Shown here: in pieces, positions 20,642-31,323 of the stretch
Layout of the letters: every line of letters begins with the position of its first letter
How positions within the stretch are numbered: position 1 is the stretch's first letter
Origin: Pseudisothecium myosuroides
Taxonomy: Eukaryota > Streptophyta > Bryopsida > Hypnales > Lembophyllaceae
Direction: 5' to 3'
NCBI GenBank assembly: GCA_951799445.1
Contig: OX637297.1
Coordinates: 13,578,001 to 13,642,000 of the forward strand
Length of the DNA stretch: 64,000 nucleotides
The notes under the pieces: model-generated
Databases searched by the model: none
What the model was told of the DNA's origin: nothing
Seen by the model: only the letters and a program-made list of their open reading frames with translations
Program-made: the position numbers and the translations under genes

Positions 20642-23107
20642 TCACTGCATTGGTTCAAGGCTAACTTTAGATATGCTAGCTTTCAAGAACTTCTGCAACT
20701 CTTTGGAGCATTGCAGACGTGTCAGTAGGTCCTTTGTGTGAGTATCATGTCTATTGTGCAAATAAGAATAGATCTTGTTTAGGACACAAGGCTCATGGAA
20801 TGTTGTTTCGGCGACATAGGTTGACTCCTCTGTAAAAGTTAGTTGTCCAAGGGTTCCCATGCAAACACCACTACCGTCATATAAGAAGCCCTAGAGATGC
20901 GGTCCCCTCACAAAGTATTGGTGATCCATGTCCCAATGTCCCCCAGCAAGTTGAGCATAGAAATTTCGACGCTTCGCTTCTTTGTCCGGAATGACCTTTT
21001 TAAAGACCTCTGTAACTTGTTCATCACTTCCCAAGGGTATCTCGGATACAGTTAGAGAAGGGAGGTGTCTTTCGGAGTGCTTCCACTTCCACATCCAAGC
21101 CATATCATCACCCCAATGGCTCGAGTTGGAAGGGCCCGGTAAGTTTGCCTCGTTGTATTCGTAGTGTTCTGGCATGTGGTCCTCTAATCCAAACATCTTG
21201 TACAATCGTTGGTGAAATGGGGCCTTGCATTGCGCACACCTTCTTCTTGTGACCATGTGCAAAATGAGGCATCCGGGGTGGTACACATGGGGACATGTAC
21301 CTAGGCTCCATCTGCCCTCGGGGCCGAAAGGCTCAAGACAAATTATACATGTCGTCCCATCGTGGACGAAGTTTGGTACCAAGGGCCACAAGAGAGGGTG
21401 AGGGCCACGGTGACCCTCACCCACATAGGTGTAACAGGCCATGTTGTACTGGAACTCAAGGGATGGATCACGGTTCCAATCAATGCTCTTGTTCACAACG
21501 CCGTCATGCGCCGGTAACGTCTCAGGAAACATGTTTTGTAGAATAGGCCATGACGTCAAGCCAAAATAGCGCTGGCCATGGTCACCAAATTGAGTGGCCA
21601 CTTTCTTCAATTCACGTTGAAGTTGTTGTGATTCGTTCATCGCCAACGTACAAGCAAGCTTCATATTGCACATGGCTAACATCTTCCTCTCCCTCTCAGG
21701 ATCTTCAAGCATTTTAGCATTCAATAATTGCAATTCAACAATCTGTGCATGCAATGCGGTCTATTCCCGCTCCATTTCAACCTTTCTTGAGTTTAATCGC
21801 TCCACATTTGCTTCAGCTATGCGGGCGCGACTTTCCATAACACGGGTGGCAATTGACATTTCAGACAACGCGACCTTTGTTCGTTGTGCCTCTGTCTCCG
21901 CTTGCACTGCTCGTGTCTGCATGGCCTCAAGAGTGGGTTGATCGATTAGGCCCGAACGTGGGTTGTCCACCGATATGCTTTGATGACTTGAGCTTGGTAC
22001 TCCAAACGCTGAATTGAAAAGAATGGGGCAAGGTCGCCGTACGAAGCCATCTTGTGAATTGGGGCCCACGTGAACCTCTTCAACCACACCATATGTAGCG
22101 GTTGCCACTACGTCATCTAAGGAGGGCGTGTCATCCTTACTCAAGTGACGTCATGGATTTAAAGCTTCATCTAGACGAACCTTCAATCTCCCATTTTCAT
22201 CAACAAGAGCTTTAGCCTTCTCTTGCTCAAGCTTCATATTTTCTGTGTGCCTCCTAGACATTTCAACCTTCTCAAGCTCCAATTCTATCACCACACCTCG
22301 TAGGCGCTCAACCTCTAAACTACCAACAACCATTCCAAAGGATCCATTCATAGATTGAATGGATGGGGTTTTGTTTACAGTGGTGTGCGGCAAAGGAACA
22401 AGTTCATGGGGTCTAGAGCGGACGGTCAATGACGCTTCTCGAAGAACCTCGACGGCCACCCTCACGGATTCCCTGGAATCTTGCTGCCCAATTGCATTTT
22501 CAGCGTCAATTTCCATGTCATCCACACGCTCTTCAACATCTTCCATGTCCATTGTCGTATTGAAATGAATGTTCTCCAACGACACATCAACATTTGCAGG
22601 AATGGTTCAAATTTTTGCCGGAAATCGCCCCTTCCGTTGCTTTGCCAAAAAAGTTGTCCAATCCACGTCCTTCTTCAAAAATACTTCTGCATATGCCATC
22701 TGACACAGGGACAGGGTTCCATCTCCTTTTGTGAGCTCCCCCCAAAGCACCAACGACACCTCTTTTAGCCTCTTCTTCAATTAAGGATGCCGGCATTTGT
22801 TTATGCTAGCCGCCCCGGCCTTCACATGAGTATAGTACCGATGCTGTTCCCAATGCCGGTTTATGTGAGCCCAATCTACATAATTCCGACAAGTCACGCG
22901 GGTTCAGGGCCCAGGCACGTCTTTCCAACCATGCTTGGCCAAAACCGCATGGTTGTTGTACATTGTCCAATCGATGGTGGACTTGTTCCCTCTCTTCTTC
23001 CTGCTCGCGGTATCCGTCTCAGGGCCCAAATCTTGATTTCCTACGTCCGTCGAGGCGACGGCCCCGGAAGACGGAACAATGGCACTTTCTATGATAAAGG
23101 ATAACAC
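20642..23107 (-). pseudogene. RING-H2 coiled-coil protein, paralogue B (six in-frame stops)
   Basis: One continuous frame of about 822 codons runs from 23,107 to 20,642 with no indel but six stops: near 22,904, 22,780, 22,610, 22,151, 21,761 and 20,891. The N-terminal domain (KKRGNKSTIDW, YVDWAHINRHWEQHR, MAYAEVFLKKDVDWTTF), coiled coil, YFGLTSWP and SIDWN blocks align with paralogue A. The RING-H2 finger keeps all eight ligands: TCIICLEPF, TCPHVYHPGC, RRRCAQCKAPFH (about 21,340-21,210). The C-terminal WMWKWKHSERH and LAGGHWD blocks follow. Stops are TAG, TGA or TAA, each reachable by a C-to-T or G-to-A change from Gln, Arg or Trp codons. Transcription would come from the CCGTCC-rich region to its right. 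Confidence 0.75.
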
Positions 23108-23319
23108 CTGGATACTGGCGAGGTCACGGAGCGTGTGAGCAACAGGAAATCAAACAAAACAAAATTCCAGCGCCTCTGACTTCTCGTGAGTTACCAGGCA
23201 AGGCTTTCCTCAAACCAAGACCGAAGAACTCAAGAGAGCAAAGACATGGAAATGGCCGTGCGGAAACATGCTTATAACGTCCACACAGGGCTGTTTAGCT
23301 GCAACCAAATTAAGGACCG

Positions 23320-23960
23320 TCCGCTAAGCAGGTAGTCCCATTGAGACCGTCGACGATGACGGCGTCCGTCCGCTGATCAACGGTCTCCACGTCCAAGAAC
23401 CTAGGGTCGCCCGGCAGGCCATCCATCAACCGGTCCCCCACCACTCAAAGGAGGACACGAGTCTTCATTAATGTCCGCAACCCGTCCCTCAATCGACGGC
23501 CCGTCCGTCCCCTAACAGGCTCCAAGGACGGACGACTTTACAAGAGGGACGGCTTCAGACTTCAAAGGAAGGACGGCTTCGGAGGAGGGACGGCTTTGGA
23601 GGAGGGACGGCTTTAGGGGAGGGACGGCTTTACAGGAGGGACGACTTTAGAGGAGGGACGGCTTCAGACCGTGGGCTTCAGAGGGTGGACGGCTTAAGAG
23701 GAGGGACGGATTCAGAGGACGGATTCAAAGGAGGGATGGGCCTTTGCCGAAAGACATCCTGAATGCAGTCCGTCAAATCGACGGCCCGCCCGTCCAGGTC
23801 GACGGACCGTCTGTCCCCTACATGAATGGACGGGCGGAAGGGAGCAGCGGACGGCCTCCTCGACCGGCCGTCACCGGTAGCGAGCGGAATTCAGCACGTC
23901 ACCTCGACGGACTGCGGACGGCCTGCCGTCTCCGCGGGGACTAACAATTTGTTTGCTAGA
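23320..23960 (-). promoter_or_regulatory. CCGTCC/GGACGG island upstream of RING-H2 gene B
   Basis: Contains many GGACGG and CCGTCC words, including a tandem run around 23,520-23,740 with a unit of about 18-22 bp built on 'gaggagggacggctt'. No protein-coding signal; open frames here follow the repeat. Confidence 0.55.
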
Positions 23961-24496
23961 ACCGGTTTAGGCCTTGAGGGGAGATCTTGCAATACCACAA
24001 ACGGCCTGGAAGTCAACGGCCCTGCCTGTGTGTAGCAAAGACGTCCACGCGCCGGACAAACGAGAATGACGGGACCGTTCCAGTATCATGCATAGGATAA
24101 CACCCATTGCACAATTCAACATATTTACATACCAGGAAAACACCAACACCGCATTGGAAGGAGAATGCACGAAAGTAGAGGGTAAGATAAGTTTCATGAA
24201 AATGAGTGAATGATATTACAATGCTCGCACGATTTCAAAGGAGCCAAAAATCCATCATGGAAGCAATGGAAGCAAACAACAAAACATTACAAGCTATACT
24301 CGACGCTGTGAACGCGAAGATCTCCTGTGAAAACTAACCGGATTTAAGCTAACAGCGACACTTTGGAATCCACCGAGATTGTCAATCAGACTAGTATACT
24401 ACAAGCTCGTGTTCCTCGCCACTCTACAAAAATGAAAGATATGGATTACGGACAGACGGTCCGTTAAGGGCGCGCTCGCCCGTCCCTGCGAGCTCG

Positions 24497-24784
24497 TCAC
24501 GCGGCCTCCGCATCGCGACATTGTTGCTCTCGCTGCTCCGTCCGCCAAGCAGCGAAGGAGTGGCCCGTGTGCAATTTGAATCGAGCCAACGCAATTTGCT
24601 TCTTCGGCTTCGTCCAATTCAGCATCATCCACCCATCTCGCAGAAGCCTCCACATCATCGGATTCCAAAACTGCAACTCGACGAAAGTGAACCGGGATCG
24701 AGCCAACGCCCACTCGACGTAGAACATGAGTTTGAGACGCTCCGCAGGGTACCGACTTGGTTGCCATTGATGCCTCGCCATTGA
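24497..24784 (-). CDS. Possible exon of an unrecognised gene
   Basis: A 94-codon frame with unusual Trp and Arg content (RFTFVELQFWNPMMW, RDGWMMLNW) reads more like protein than the overlapping frames. It sits between two CCGTCC islands. No domain recognised and no splice sites established; it could be captured host sequence or chance. Confidence 0.25.
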   Translation of the reverse strand, partial: SMARHQWQPSRYPAERLKLMFYVEWALARSRFTFVELQFWNPMMWRLLRDGWMMLNWTKPKKQIALARFKLHTGHSFAAWRTEQREQQCRDAEAA

Positions 24785-24919
24785 GGGTTGGGATGACGCC
24801 CTGGTTTACAAAGGAGTCCACGACAATCTCTAGAAGCAATGAACGGCAACGGAAACAATGTCAATCTGAAAATGTGAAAGAATGTGCATGCGCAAATGCA
24901 GCGCCACATTACTTACGTC

Positions 24920-25515
24920 GGAGGTCCGTCTATACAGCAGCCCGTTGGCCGTCCCTGAGGGCCGTCGACTCGACGACCCTGAAAATTAATGTCATTCCTG
25001 TCCTGAGTTCCTAAGCCGTTACGACAGATGTTCCCACGCGCGATGCCCTCAAGTCCAAACTTGATGACGACATGAACGTCCTCCAAACGGCTTGTATGTC
25101 AGAATCAAATGAACGTCGTCGCCTTGTGCGGCTTCTCCGTCCAGTAGACGGACTCCGTCCACAAGTTTGGATTAGGTGGCCTCTGCGGTTTAGGTCCGAG
25201 CAGTGGACGGAAAGCGCGTCTCCTAGACAGCTTGCCGCCCTACGCACTTGCACTCAAGTCCAAACGTGCCGACGGCTTCAACGTCCTCCAGACGGCTTGT
25301 ATGTCAGAATCAAATGAATGCCGTTGCCTGTGCGGCTTTTTCGTCCAGTAGACGGAGTCCGTCCTTGAGTTTCAAGAACGTGGCCTGTACGATTTAGGAT
25401 TTGGGCCATCCCTCCTCTGGACGCTCCGTGCGTCTACTGGACGGCTTGTCCATCTAGGAGACGGATCAAAGGCACTTCGAAATCACGCTGACTGGTGGAC
25501 GGTCGACCGTCCACA
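24920..25515. repeat. CCGTCC-rich stretch with a ~205-bp tandem duplication
   Basis: The segment beginning 'aacgtcctcca(a/g)acggc' at 25,075 recurs at 25,280, giving a period of about 205 bp. Both copies share 'ttgtatgtcagaatcaaatg' and 'gtccagtagacgga'. CCGTCC and GGACGG are frequent throughout. Confidence 0.65.
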
Positions 25516-25596
25516 CTAAAGCATCCGTTGTTTGGAAGGACCCTGAACCCATAACTCTAAGAACCCAACACGCAGCCCCCTGACCTGTAACCTTTG

Positions 25597-25625
25597 AACC
25601 CTAAACCCTAAACCCTAAACCCTAA
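25597..25625. repeat. Interstitial telomere repeat, CCCTAAA x4
   Basis: Four uninterrupted copies of the plant telomere heptamer in the CCCTAAA orientation. A matching TTTAGGG-orientation tract lies at 29,794-29,816. Confidence 0.8.
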
Positions 25626-25643
25626 GTAACCGTAAGTAACATT

Positions 25644-25791
25644 GGATGTGTGGTAGCCTTTACGACTTTAAGTTGGGGTGATAACCCAAACTTAAACAAA
25701 AAAAAATTGGATGTGTGTACTCCTTTAAGTTGGGGTGATAATCCAAACTTAAACAAAAAAATTGGATGTGTATACACCTTTAAGTTGGGGT
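25644..25791. repeat. TTGGATGTGTGGTAGCC minisatellite, left part
   Basis: Three units of about 55-63 bp carry 'ttggatgtgt', 'ctttaagttggggtgataa' and 'cccaaacttaaacaaaaaa'. The array was split by the LTR-like unit and resumes at 29,277. Confidence 0.75.
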
Positions 25792-26306
25792 TGTCGCAAG
25801 GTAAATTTTTGGTTTTTTGTAAGTTATCTAAATCTTGGAACGGAAACCGTGATCTGGGATCCGGATTCAAGTAGGAAGTAACCGATAACCGGAAATTAAC
25901 TAATGGAACGGAATAGATGACAATCCGGATTTGATCTGAATCTGAACCGGATTAAAGTTAGAACGGATCTGAGTTGGATCGGAATGGGTCAGGAACGGAT
26001 TTGGTCATGATGACAGATCAGACTATATATGGGCTGACCAATCCAGTGGCCACTCTTTTTCAATCTTCATTTGCGGAAATCTCGCTCCAGCGCGTACTTA
26101 GCCTCTCTTCCCAGAGATTTGCTTTCTTATTTTGAGTTGGTTTGTGTGTGCGTATTAGAGTGTTAGGGCGCGCAGCGCTTTAGTGTGCGTTGCAGGTTTA
26201 GAGGTATTCCGGTTGAGATCGGAAGAGCGAAGGTGAGAAACAGGACGTGCGGCTAGGAGAGGGAAAGGTAGCCACAGTCAGGATCCGGTTAGCACAGTTC
26301 GTGTCC

Positions 26307-28076
26307 ATGCCTCAGCTCCGTAAGAGTAGAGCAGGGCCGTCCAGTTCCTCCGCAGCAGAAGTAAAACTCCGGAAGGTGTGTCCGGTCATTCCAGTAGACG
26401 AGAAGGAAAAGGACAACCTGATGGAGGATTTGGCCAAGATGGGCTGCGGAGGACTGATCGATAAACCCTGGGGGTTTCGGGAGGAGCAGATGATTCGAGA
26501 GTTACTCGGAAAGCTCTCCAACCAGTTTGAGAGAACTCTCCGCGGAAGTCCGGGCAACTGGACGGAGGAGATGTGGAAGGCCGTATATGAATTCCGGTCT
26601 GGAGGTCGAGGGATGGCCTCCTCGAAGGAGGGTTACACTCGGGGGAAATTCCGGTGCGACGTGGACTCCAAGGATGGGCACGCGGTGGCAGACTGTCTGG
26701 ACGACCGGCATCGGAACCTTTTCCAGTTCCTGGTTCCGATCATCCACCCGGAGAAGCCGACAAGGGTGACCATCGCCATCAGGAACCTCATTTTCGGAGC
26801 CCTGAGCGGGGAACGAAAAGTGGACTGGGCCAGGGTTTTGTTCGACCTGGTCAACCGGCTCATTCCGAAGATCGGAGGAAGTAGACCGACTCCGTTGAGT
26901 CCCTACCTCGTCCATCTGTACAAGCACCATCAACTCCTCACGGATACGGAGGAGAAGGAGTGGAAGATGCATGAGTCACTCCTGAAATATGGGGAATCGG
27001 AATCGGAAGAAGAAGAACAGGAAGAAGTATCCGGTTCCAAGGAGGAAGAAGAGGAAGAGGAGGAGCTACACCGGCCGCACCACAAGCGGCAGAAGACGAC
27101 ACCTCCTAACCGGAGAGGAACCCCAACCCCTCCGGTTGAGACCTCCAGCCCAGGGAAGAAACCGGTTTCTGAAGAACCGGGTCCTTCCGGATCGGATCCG
27201 ACGGATCCGTTCAACCAGCTGGTCAACATCCTGAGTGATGTGCGAGTAGACTGGACGGTGAAGAAGCTGATTCTGAATCAGATCAGCGAGCTGGTGGGAG
27301 CACCAGTAAACAGCAACCTGGCAGGAGTGGTTGCAGATTTTATCTCCAGCCCGGACGAGATCCGGAAGCAAGAGGCGGAGATCCGACGACTCCAGGAGGA
27401 GAACGAGTCGTTGAAGACGGAAATGTTGCTCCTCAAGGAGGACATGGCTACCACCCGGGAGATGGCAGAGGCTACCCGGAAAGTAGCGGAGGACGTGAAG
27501 GCCACATTCGGAGCGACCGGAGAGGCTTTCACCAAGTCAAAGTTGTTTGACGAGGGAGTCCTCAAGGAGAAAAAGATATCCGGGACCAGGTTGGTCCGGA
27601 TTTTGACAGACTACTCCGAAAAGGTGGAGTTAGTCATGATGGACGCACGAGAGGCTGCAAACCGGATGGAGGAGAGCAGCAGAAAGCTGAACGGAGTGAC
27701 GTTGTCACGATCGTTCCATCTGTCCGACCTTTCAATGCCCGGATCTTTTCCGAACGTGGGCATTCCAACGGAAGGAAAGGATCGGACTCCCCAGTCAAAG
27801 AAGAGTGGGAGGAAACTCGCGCACACCATCAACCTGGATTCGTCACCGGATCTCCCAGAACGTGAAACAGGGGAGTGGAACCGGAACCTGACGGACGTTT
27901 TCGAGCAGCTTGGAACGGAACCGCCGAGAAGTCCCACACTGAACCCGGGGAAAGATCAAAGTATGGATCTGACCCTAGATCAGGGTGAGGATCAAGAACA
28001 GAGCGTGCACCAAGGCGAAGACGAAGTCATGGACGAAGGAACGGATCAAGGAGTAGATCCGGTTATGGTAGGGTAG
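26307..28076 (+). CDS. LTR-unit-encoded coiled-coil protein, intact copy
   Basis: The frame is open from 26,247. I chose ATG at 26,307 because MPQLRKSR is the first true ATG close to the region conserved with unit 2; the open frame upstream has no ATG. It gives about 589 residues without interruption. An N-terminal domain conserved in unit 2 includes MGCGGLIDKPW, NQFERTLRG, DSKDGHAVADC, PEKPTRVT and LSPYLVHLY. Then come an acidic Glu-rich stretch with a basic HHKRQK patch, a coiled coil (roughly residues 355-415), and an acidic Asp/Gln/Glu tail with DQGED repeats. No protease, reverse transcriptase or zinc knuckle is present. A structural (gag-like) or nuclear regulatory role are both possible; I do not recognise the family. 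Confidence 0.7.
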   Translation: MPQLRKSRAGPSSSSAAEVKLRKVCPVIPVDEKEKDNLMEDLAKMGCGGLIDKPWGFREEQMIRELLGKLSNQFERTLRGSPGNWTEEMWKAVYEFRSGGRGMASSKEGYTRGKFRCDVDSKDGHAVADCLDDRHRNLFQFLVPIIHPEKPTRVTIAIRNLIFGALSGERKVDWARVLFDLVNRLIPKIGGSRPTPLSPYLVHLYKHHQLLTDTEEKEWKMHESLLKYGESESEEEEQEEVSGSKEEEEEEEELHRPHHKRQKTTPPNRRGTPTPPVETSSPGKKPVSEEPGPSGSDPTDPFNQLVNILSDVRVDWTVKKLILNQISELVGAPVNSNLAGVVADFISSPDEIRKQEAEIRRLQEENESLKTEMLLLKEDMATTREMAEATRKVAEDVKATFGATGEAFTKSKLFDEGVLKEKKISGTRLVRILTDYSEKVELVMMDAREAANRMEESSRKLNGVTLSRSFHLSDLSMPGSFPNVGIPTEGKDRTPQSKKSGRKLAHTINLDSSPDLPERETGEWNRNLTDVFEQLGTEPPRSPTLNPGKDQSMDLTLDQGEDQEQSVHQGEDEVMDEGTDQGVDPVMVG

Positions 28077-29276
28077 TTAGGATTTTAGTTGTAAATATTT
28101 GTTAGTTAGGACCGGACCGGATTTGATCCGGATGTGCCTGGTCTGGATCGGATGTTTTCCGGTCTGGCCGGCTCGACGGGGACCGAAAGTTCCGCGTGGA
28201 CTTTCCGGGCCGCTTTTTGTTGACTTTTGAAGTTTTAAAATGTATATAGTCAGTCTCTGCGAAGGAGACTGGGAGTCTTTTCCCTTGAGTTTTTGTGCAT
28301 TTTCTATTGATTGCTTATTGTACGTCTCTCCCGCGCGTGGCAGGGCTGTTTTGGTGAGGAGTTAGGAAAATGTGTGCAGATTCTAGAGAGATTTCTCCCC
28401 TTGGCGTGTTTGTTTTGCTCTTATGTGCATGTGAGTGGGTTTTCTAAGTGTTGGGAGCGGATTTCAGTTCCTCAGCGCCTCTACAGTTCACGATTCCGGG
28501 CGAGAAAACCGTTGTTAGGCTAGGCGGATAGGGAAGGAGTCCTTAAACGCGCTAGAACTCCTGGATAGGAAATTCGGTTGAGTGCCCGATCTCCCGTGAG
28601 GTCTCGCTGCCCTAGTTGGTAAACGGAAGAACTTTAGTTGATGTTGGAACGGACGAGTTCGCTTGTAACCACCTAATTCCGCACGGAGGGAACTTGGCAT
28701 CAAGGTCGTTGTAGTATGAGAGGATCGTACGAGGGGTCTTTGTGTGACCTGCCAACCGGATCGCTGTCCGGGGGCTGTGAGAGATCAAACCGGATCCGCG
28801 CTAGTGTAGGAAGTAGTGGATTAGAGAAGTGGGTCTTCAGCCACTATAAGTCACGGAAGGAGTGGCGGGCCTGCCACTCTCAAAAGCAAGCGGCGAACCC
28901 TCTGATGGTGAAACAGAGGCTAAACTAAACCGGAGTGGAGTAAGAGTACATGTGTGAGGACCGGAATGGATCGGTCCAGAGGAGTTCCAGGATCAGAAGT
29001 GTTAGGATCCTGGGTTTTGGTAGTTTGACAAGATCGAATAGCTTGACAGGCCGGAAGAAATAGAGAAAGGTCTGGTCGTTGTTTTCGGTGTGTTGTTGTT
29101 TCCGGTTTTAGATCTAGGACCGGAAAGGAGAAATTGGATACTGGCTGAGCTTAAGTTGGGAATAGAGCTAGACACTTCACAGAATCTCGTGGGTTCGATC
29201 TTTAGAGTCATTTTGTTATGCTTTAAAGTGGTTTTTGGGAGTATAACAGGGAATTCGCTTACTCTGTGCTGCGACA
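28077..29276 (+). other. 3' non-coding part of solo-LTR-like unit 1
   Basis: 1.2 kb without a convincing frame. It is conserved, in reverse, at 55.6-56.8 kb in unit 3, including 'gtgggtcttcagccactata' and 'ctgtttcaccat'-type blocks, so it is part of the mobile unit. Confidence 0.55.
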
Positions 29277-29281
29277 GGGGT

Positions 29282-29490
29282 GATAACTCGAACTTAAACA
29301 AAAAAAATTGGATGTGTGGTAGCCTTTACGACTTCAAATTCGGGAGATAACCCAAACTTAAAACAGACAGTGGATGTGTGGTAGCCTTTAAGTTTAACTT
29401 AAACCAAAAAAATGGAGAGATTGGATGTGTGGTAGAAAACAGAACCGAATGGATGTGAAAAAAATTGGATGTGTGGTAGCCTTTAATCCT
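29282..29490. repeat. TTGGATGTGTGGTAGCC minisatellite, right part
   Basis: Four to five irregular units continue the array interrupted by the LTR-like unit, each with 'ggatgtgtggtag'. Confidence 0.7.
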
Positions 29491-29793
29491 TTATTACTGT
29501 TGGAAATGGTAATTACTTAAACGTAACGAAAGAAATAGTAGAGATGTGGTATGGACAATATGGTGGGTTCAGGGTTATACCCTACACTAGTACACCCATG
29601 CACAGAATTTAAGAACATTTCAATTTTTTCTAATGAAGATATGGAAAAAATCTTGCAGTTAGCAAACACTTGATAGGCAAATTGAATTTGTTCACCCAAA
29701 TTCTGATATGGACTCACTTTCAGCTTACCTCCATTTCTACATTGAAGACCAAAATATCACAGAACCGAGTGTGTGACCTTCTTCCACCTTAGG

Positions 29794-29816
29794 ATTTAGG
29801 GTTTTAGGGTTTAGGG
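29794..29816. repeat. Interstitial telomere-like repeat, TTTAGGG x3
   Basis: Three copies of the plant telomere heptamer, one with an extra T, in the TTTAGGG orientation, opposite to the tract at 25,597. Confidence 0.7.
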
Positions 29817-31315
29817 TGCCTGAACCCTACACGATGTTCCGTGCAGGGAAGGGCAATTGAATGGAAGCCCAAAATGTGCATATTATCCTCTACTAGTCTA
29901 TCAGGGGAGCTTAATATTCCTCCTCCAAGCTGGTTCATTTCGCTTACATCATTTACCAACCTGCTCCAAACTAGTCTGGCAGATGGTCGCCAAGGTAAAT
30001 GGGCGATTCTCCCAACAAGGGGTCGCTTCCTTTTTGGGAGGCCGCGAGTGAGCTCCCAATTCGTCACTTGGGACTCATAGTCTTCTTTTTTTTTCTAAAA
30101 TTCGCAATTTAAGTCGTAATTATATACAAAAAGCCCTAAAAAGAGTGTAAAACCAGAATGGGCATGTTACATACCAATATGCCCTTTGGTCCTAAATAGC
30201 CTTTTCTCCTTAGAATAGCCCTAAAACCCACTTGTAAATAGGTTAGAACCACAGAAGTAGTGAGAACTAGAAGGTTTGAGGGTTCTTACCCAAGATAGCC
30301 TAAAATCACTGCGCATGTGACCGGGCTTGGCTAAATTGGTCTGAGGGAAGTATAGGAAGATTCTTAGATAGATTCCCCAAGAGAGGTTTCAGTTTCCCCA
30401 TCCCATCGACGAATAGTAGAACCCCCAATTGTTAGCTTGCAAGTGTCACTTTCTCAAGACAGGCCAGTGGAGGAATCTATGATCACCGGATTGTGATCTT
30501 GGGTCGGAACCATACAGGGAAGACAAAAGCGAAATCCATTCGCCAAGATTCCCCCGTATGTGGAAGATTCCCTAACTGCCGGTAAACCAACGGAGCTATC
30601 TTTTTGCCCTCCGTATCAAGACATGCAAGATCAAGATGTGAACTTTCAAATCTCTTGGGAAACCCCATGAGTGGTTCCCCAAGAAGTTTCGGAATTTTCT
30701 GGATTGAAGAAATACTCCTTCCGGACGGTCAACCGCCTAAAACCACGATGGGAAATTCACGATAATTACCCAGGTGGCGGTAAAATCTCACTAAAAATTA
30801 AGTTAGCTTTTTTTATGCTAATAACGCGCCCCGACAAGTTTCATGGTGTTTCGATAGCGGGAGACGGCCGAATCACCGACATTCCTTCAAATTATCCATA
30901 TGGCGGGATTTACGTGGAATTGACCGACGTCCCGGGAGCACACGAAGTCGGAACGAAGTCAACAAAGGGTCTTTTCTTACTCCCTAAGACCTACCGGACC
31001 ACCCTAGCTAGTCATCTTTGTCAGAAAAGGTAACCTCCAAAAAATAGATTTTTACCTCTTTTACTGACTCTAGTTGGCAATAGTTTATGGTGGGATTTTG
31101 GCGTTGGGATAGGGGGTAGGAGGACTTTAGAACAAAAAATAGCCTTTTGAAGCCAATGGCGCAATTGGTTTTCGATTTGGAGTTGTTCTCCAATAGTTAG
31201 AGTGTTGGACCAGCGTAAAACCCAAACTACGTGAAAATCCTAAAGATAAGCCTGAAAATCCAAGTTGATAGGGTTACCTAGGTTAAATGAGAGGAGGCGA
31301 GGGCCTTGGAAAACC

Positions 31316-31323
31316 TATAAAAG
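31316..31323 (+). promoter_or_regulatory. TATA box (TATAAAAG)
   Basis: 'cctataaaagggccctc' is a near-ideal plant/LTR TATA box followed by pyrimidine-rich sequence. No ORF of note follows, which suggests a non-coding LTR or other retroelement leader. Confidence 0.4.

Larger units (their letters stand above)
25792..29276 (+). mobile_element. Solo-LTR-like unit 1 (3,485 bp) with its own ORF
   Basis: The unit starts TGTCGCA and ends TGCGACA, and is flanked by GGGGT on both sides (25,787-25,791 and 29,277-29,281). Removing it rejoins a minisatellite unit exactly. TG..CA ends with a 5-bp duplication are hallmarks of LTRs. A TATA box (ACTATATATGG, about 26,023) precedes an ORF at 26,307-28,076. I see no internal direct repeats, primer-binding site or reverse transcriptase, so it resembles one very long LTR left by recombination. 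Confidence 0.65.

Noticed and set aside
24399..24839. A 146-codon minus-strand frame overlapping the possible exon at 24.5 kb
   Set aside because: Composition is Ala/Arg/Val-rich without domain features, and the overlapping frame looks better; neither is well supported.
25792..29276. A complete LTR retrotransposon
   Set aside because: No paired direct repeats, primer-binding site, protease, integrase or reverse transcriptase (no YxDD) in any frame.
25597..29816. An integrated linear minichromosome capped by telomeres
   Set aside because: Tracts are only 3-4 units long and no replication or maintenance gene is inside; short interstitial tracts are common in plants.
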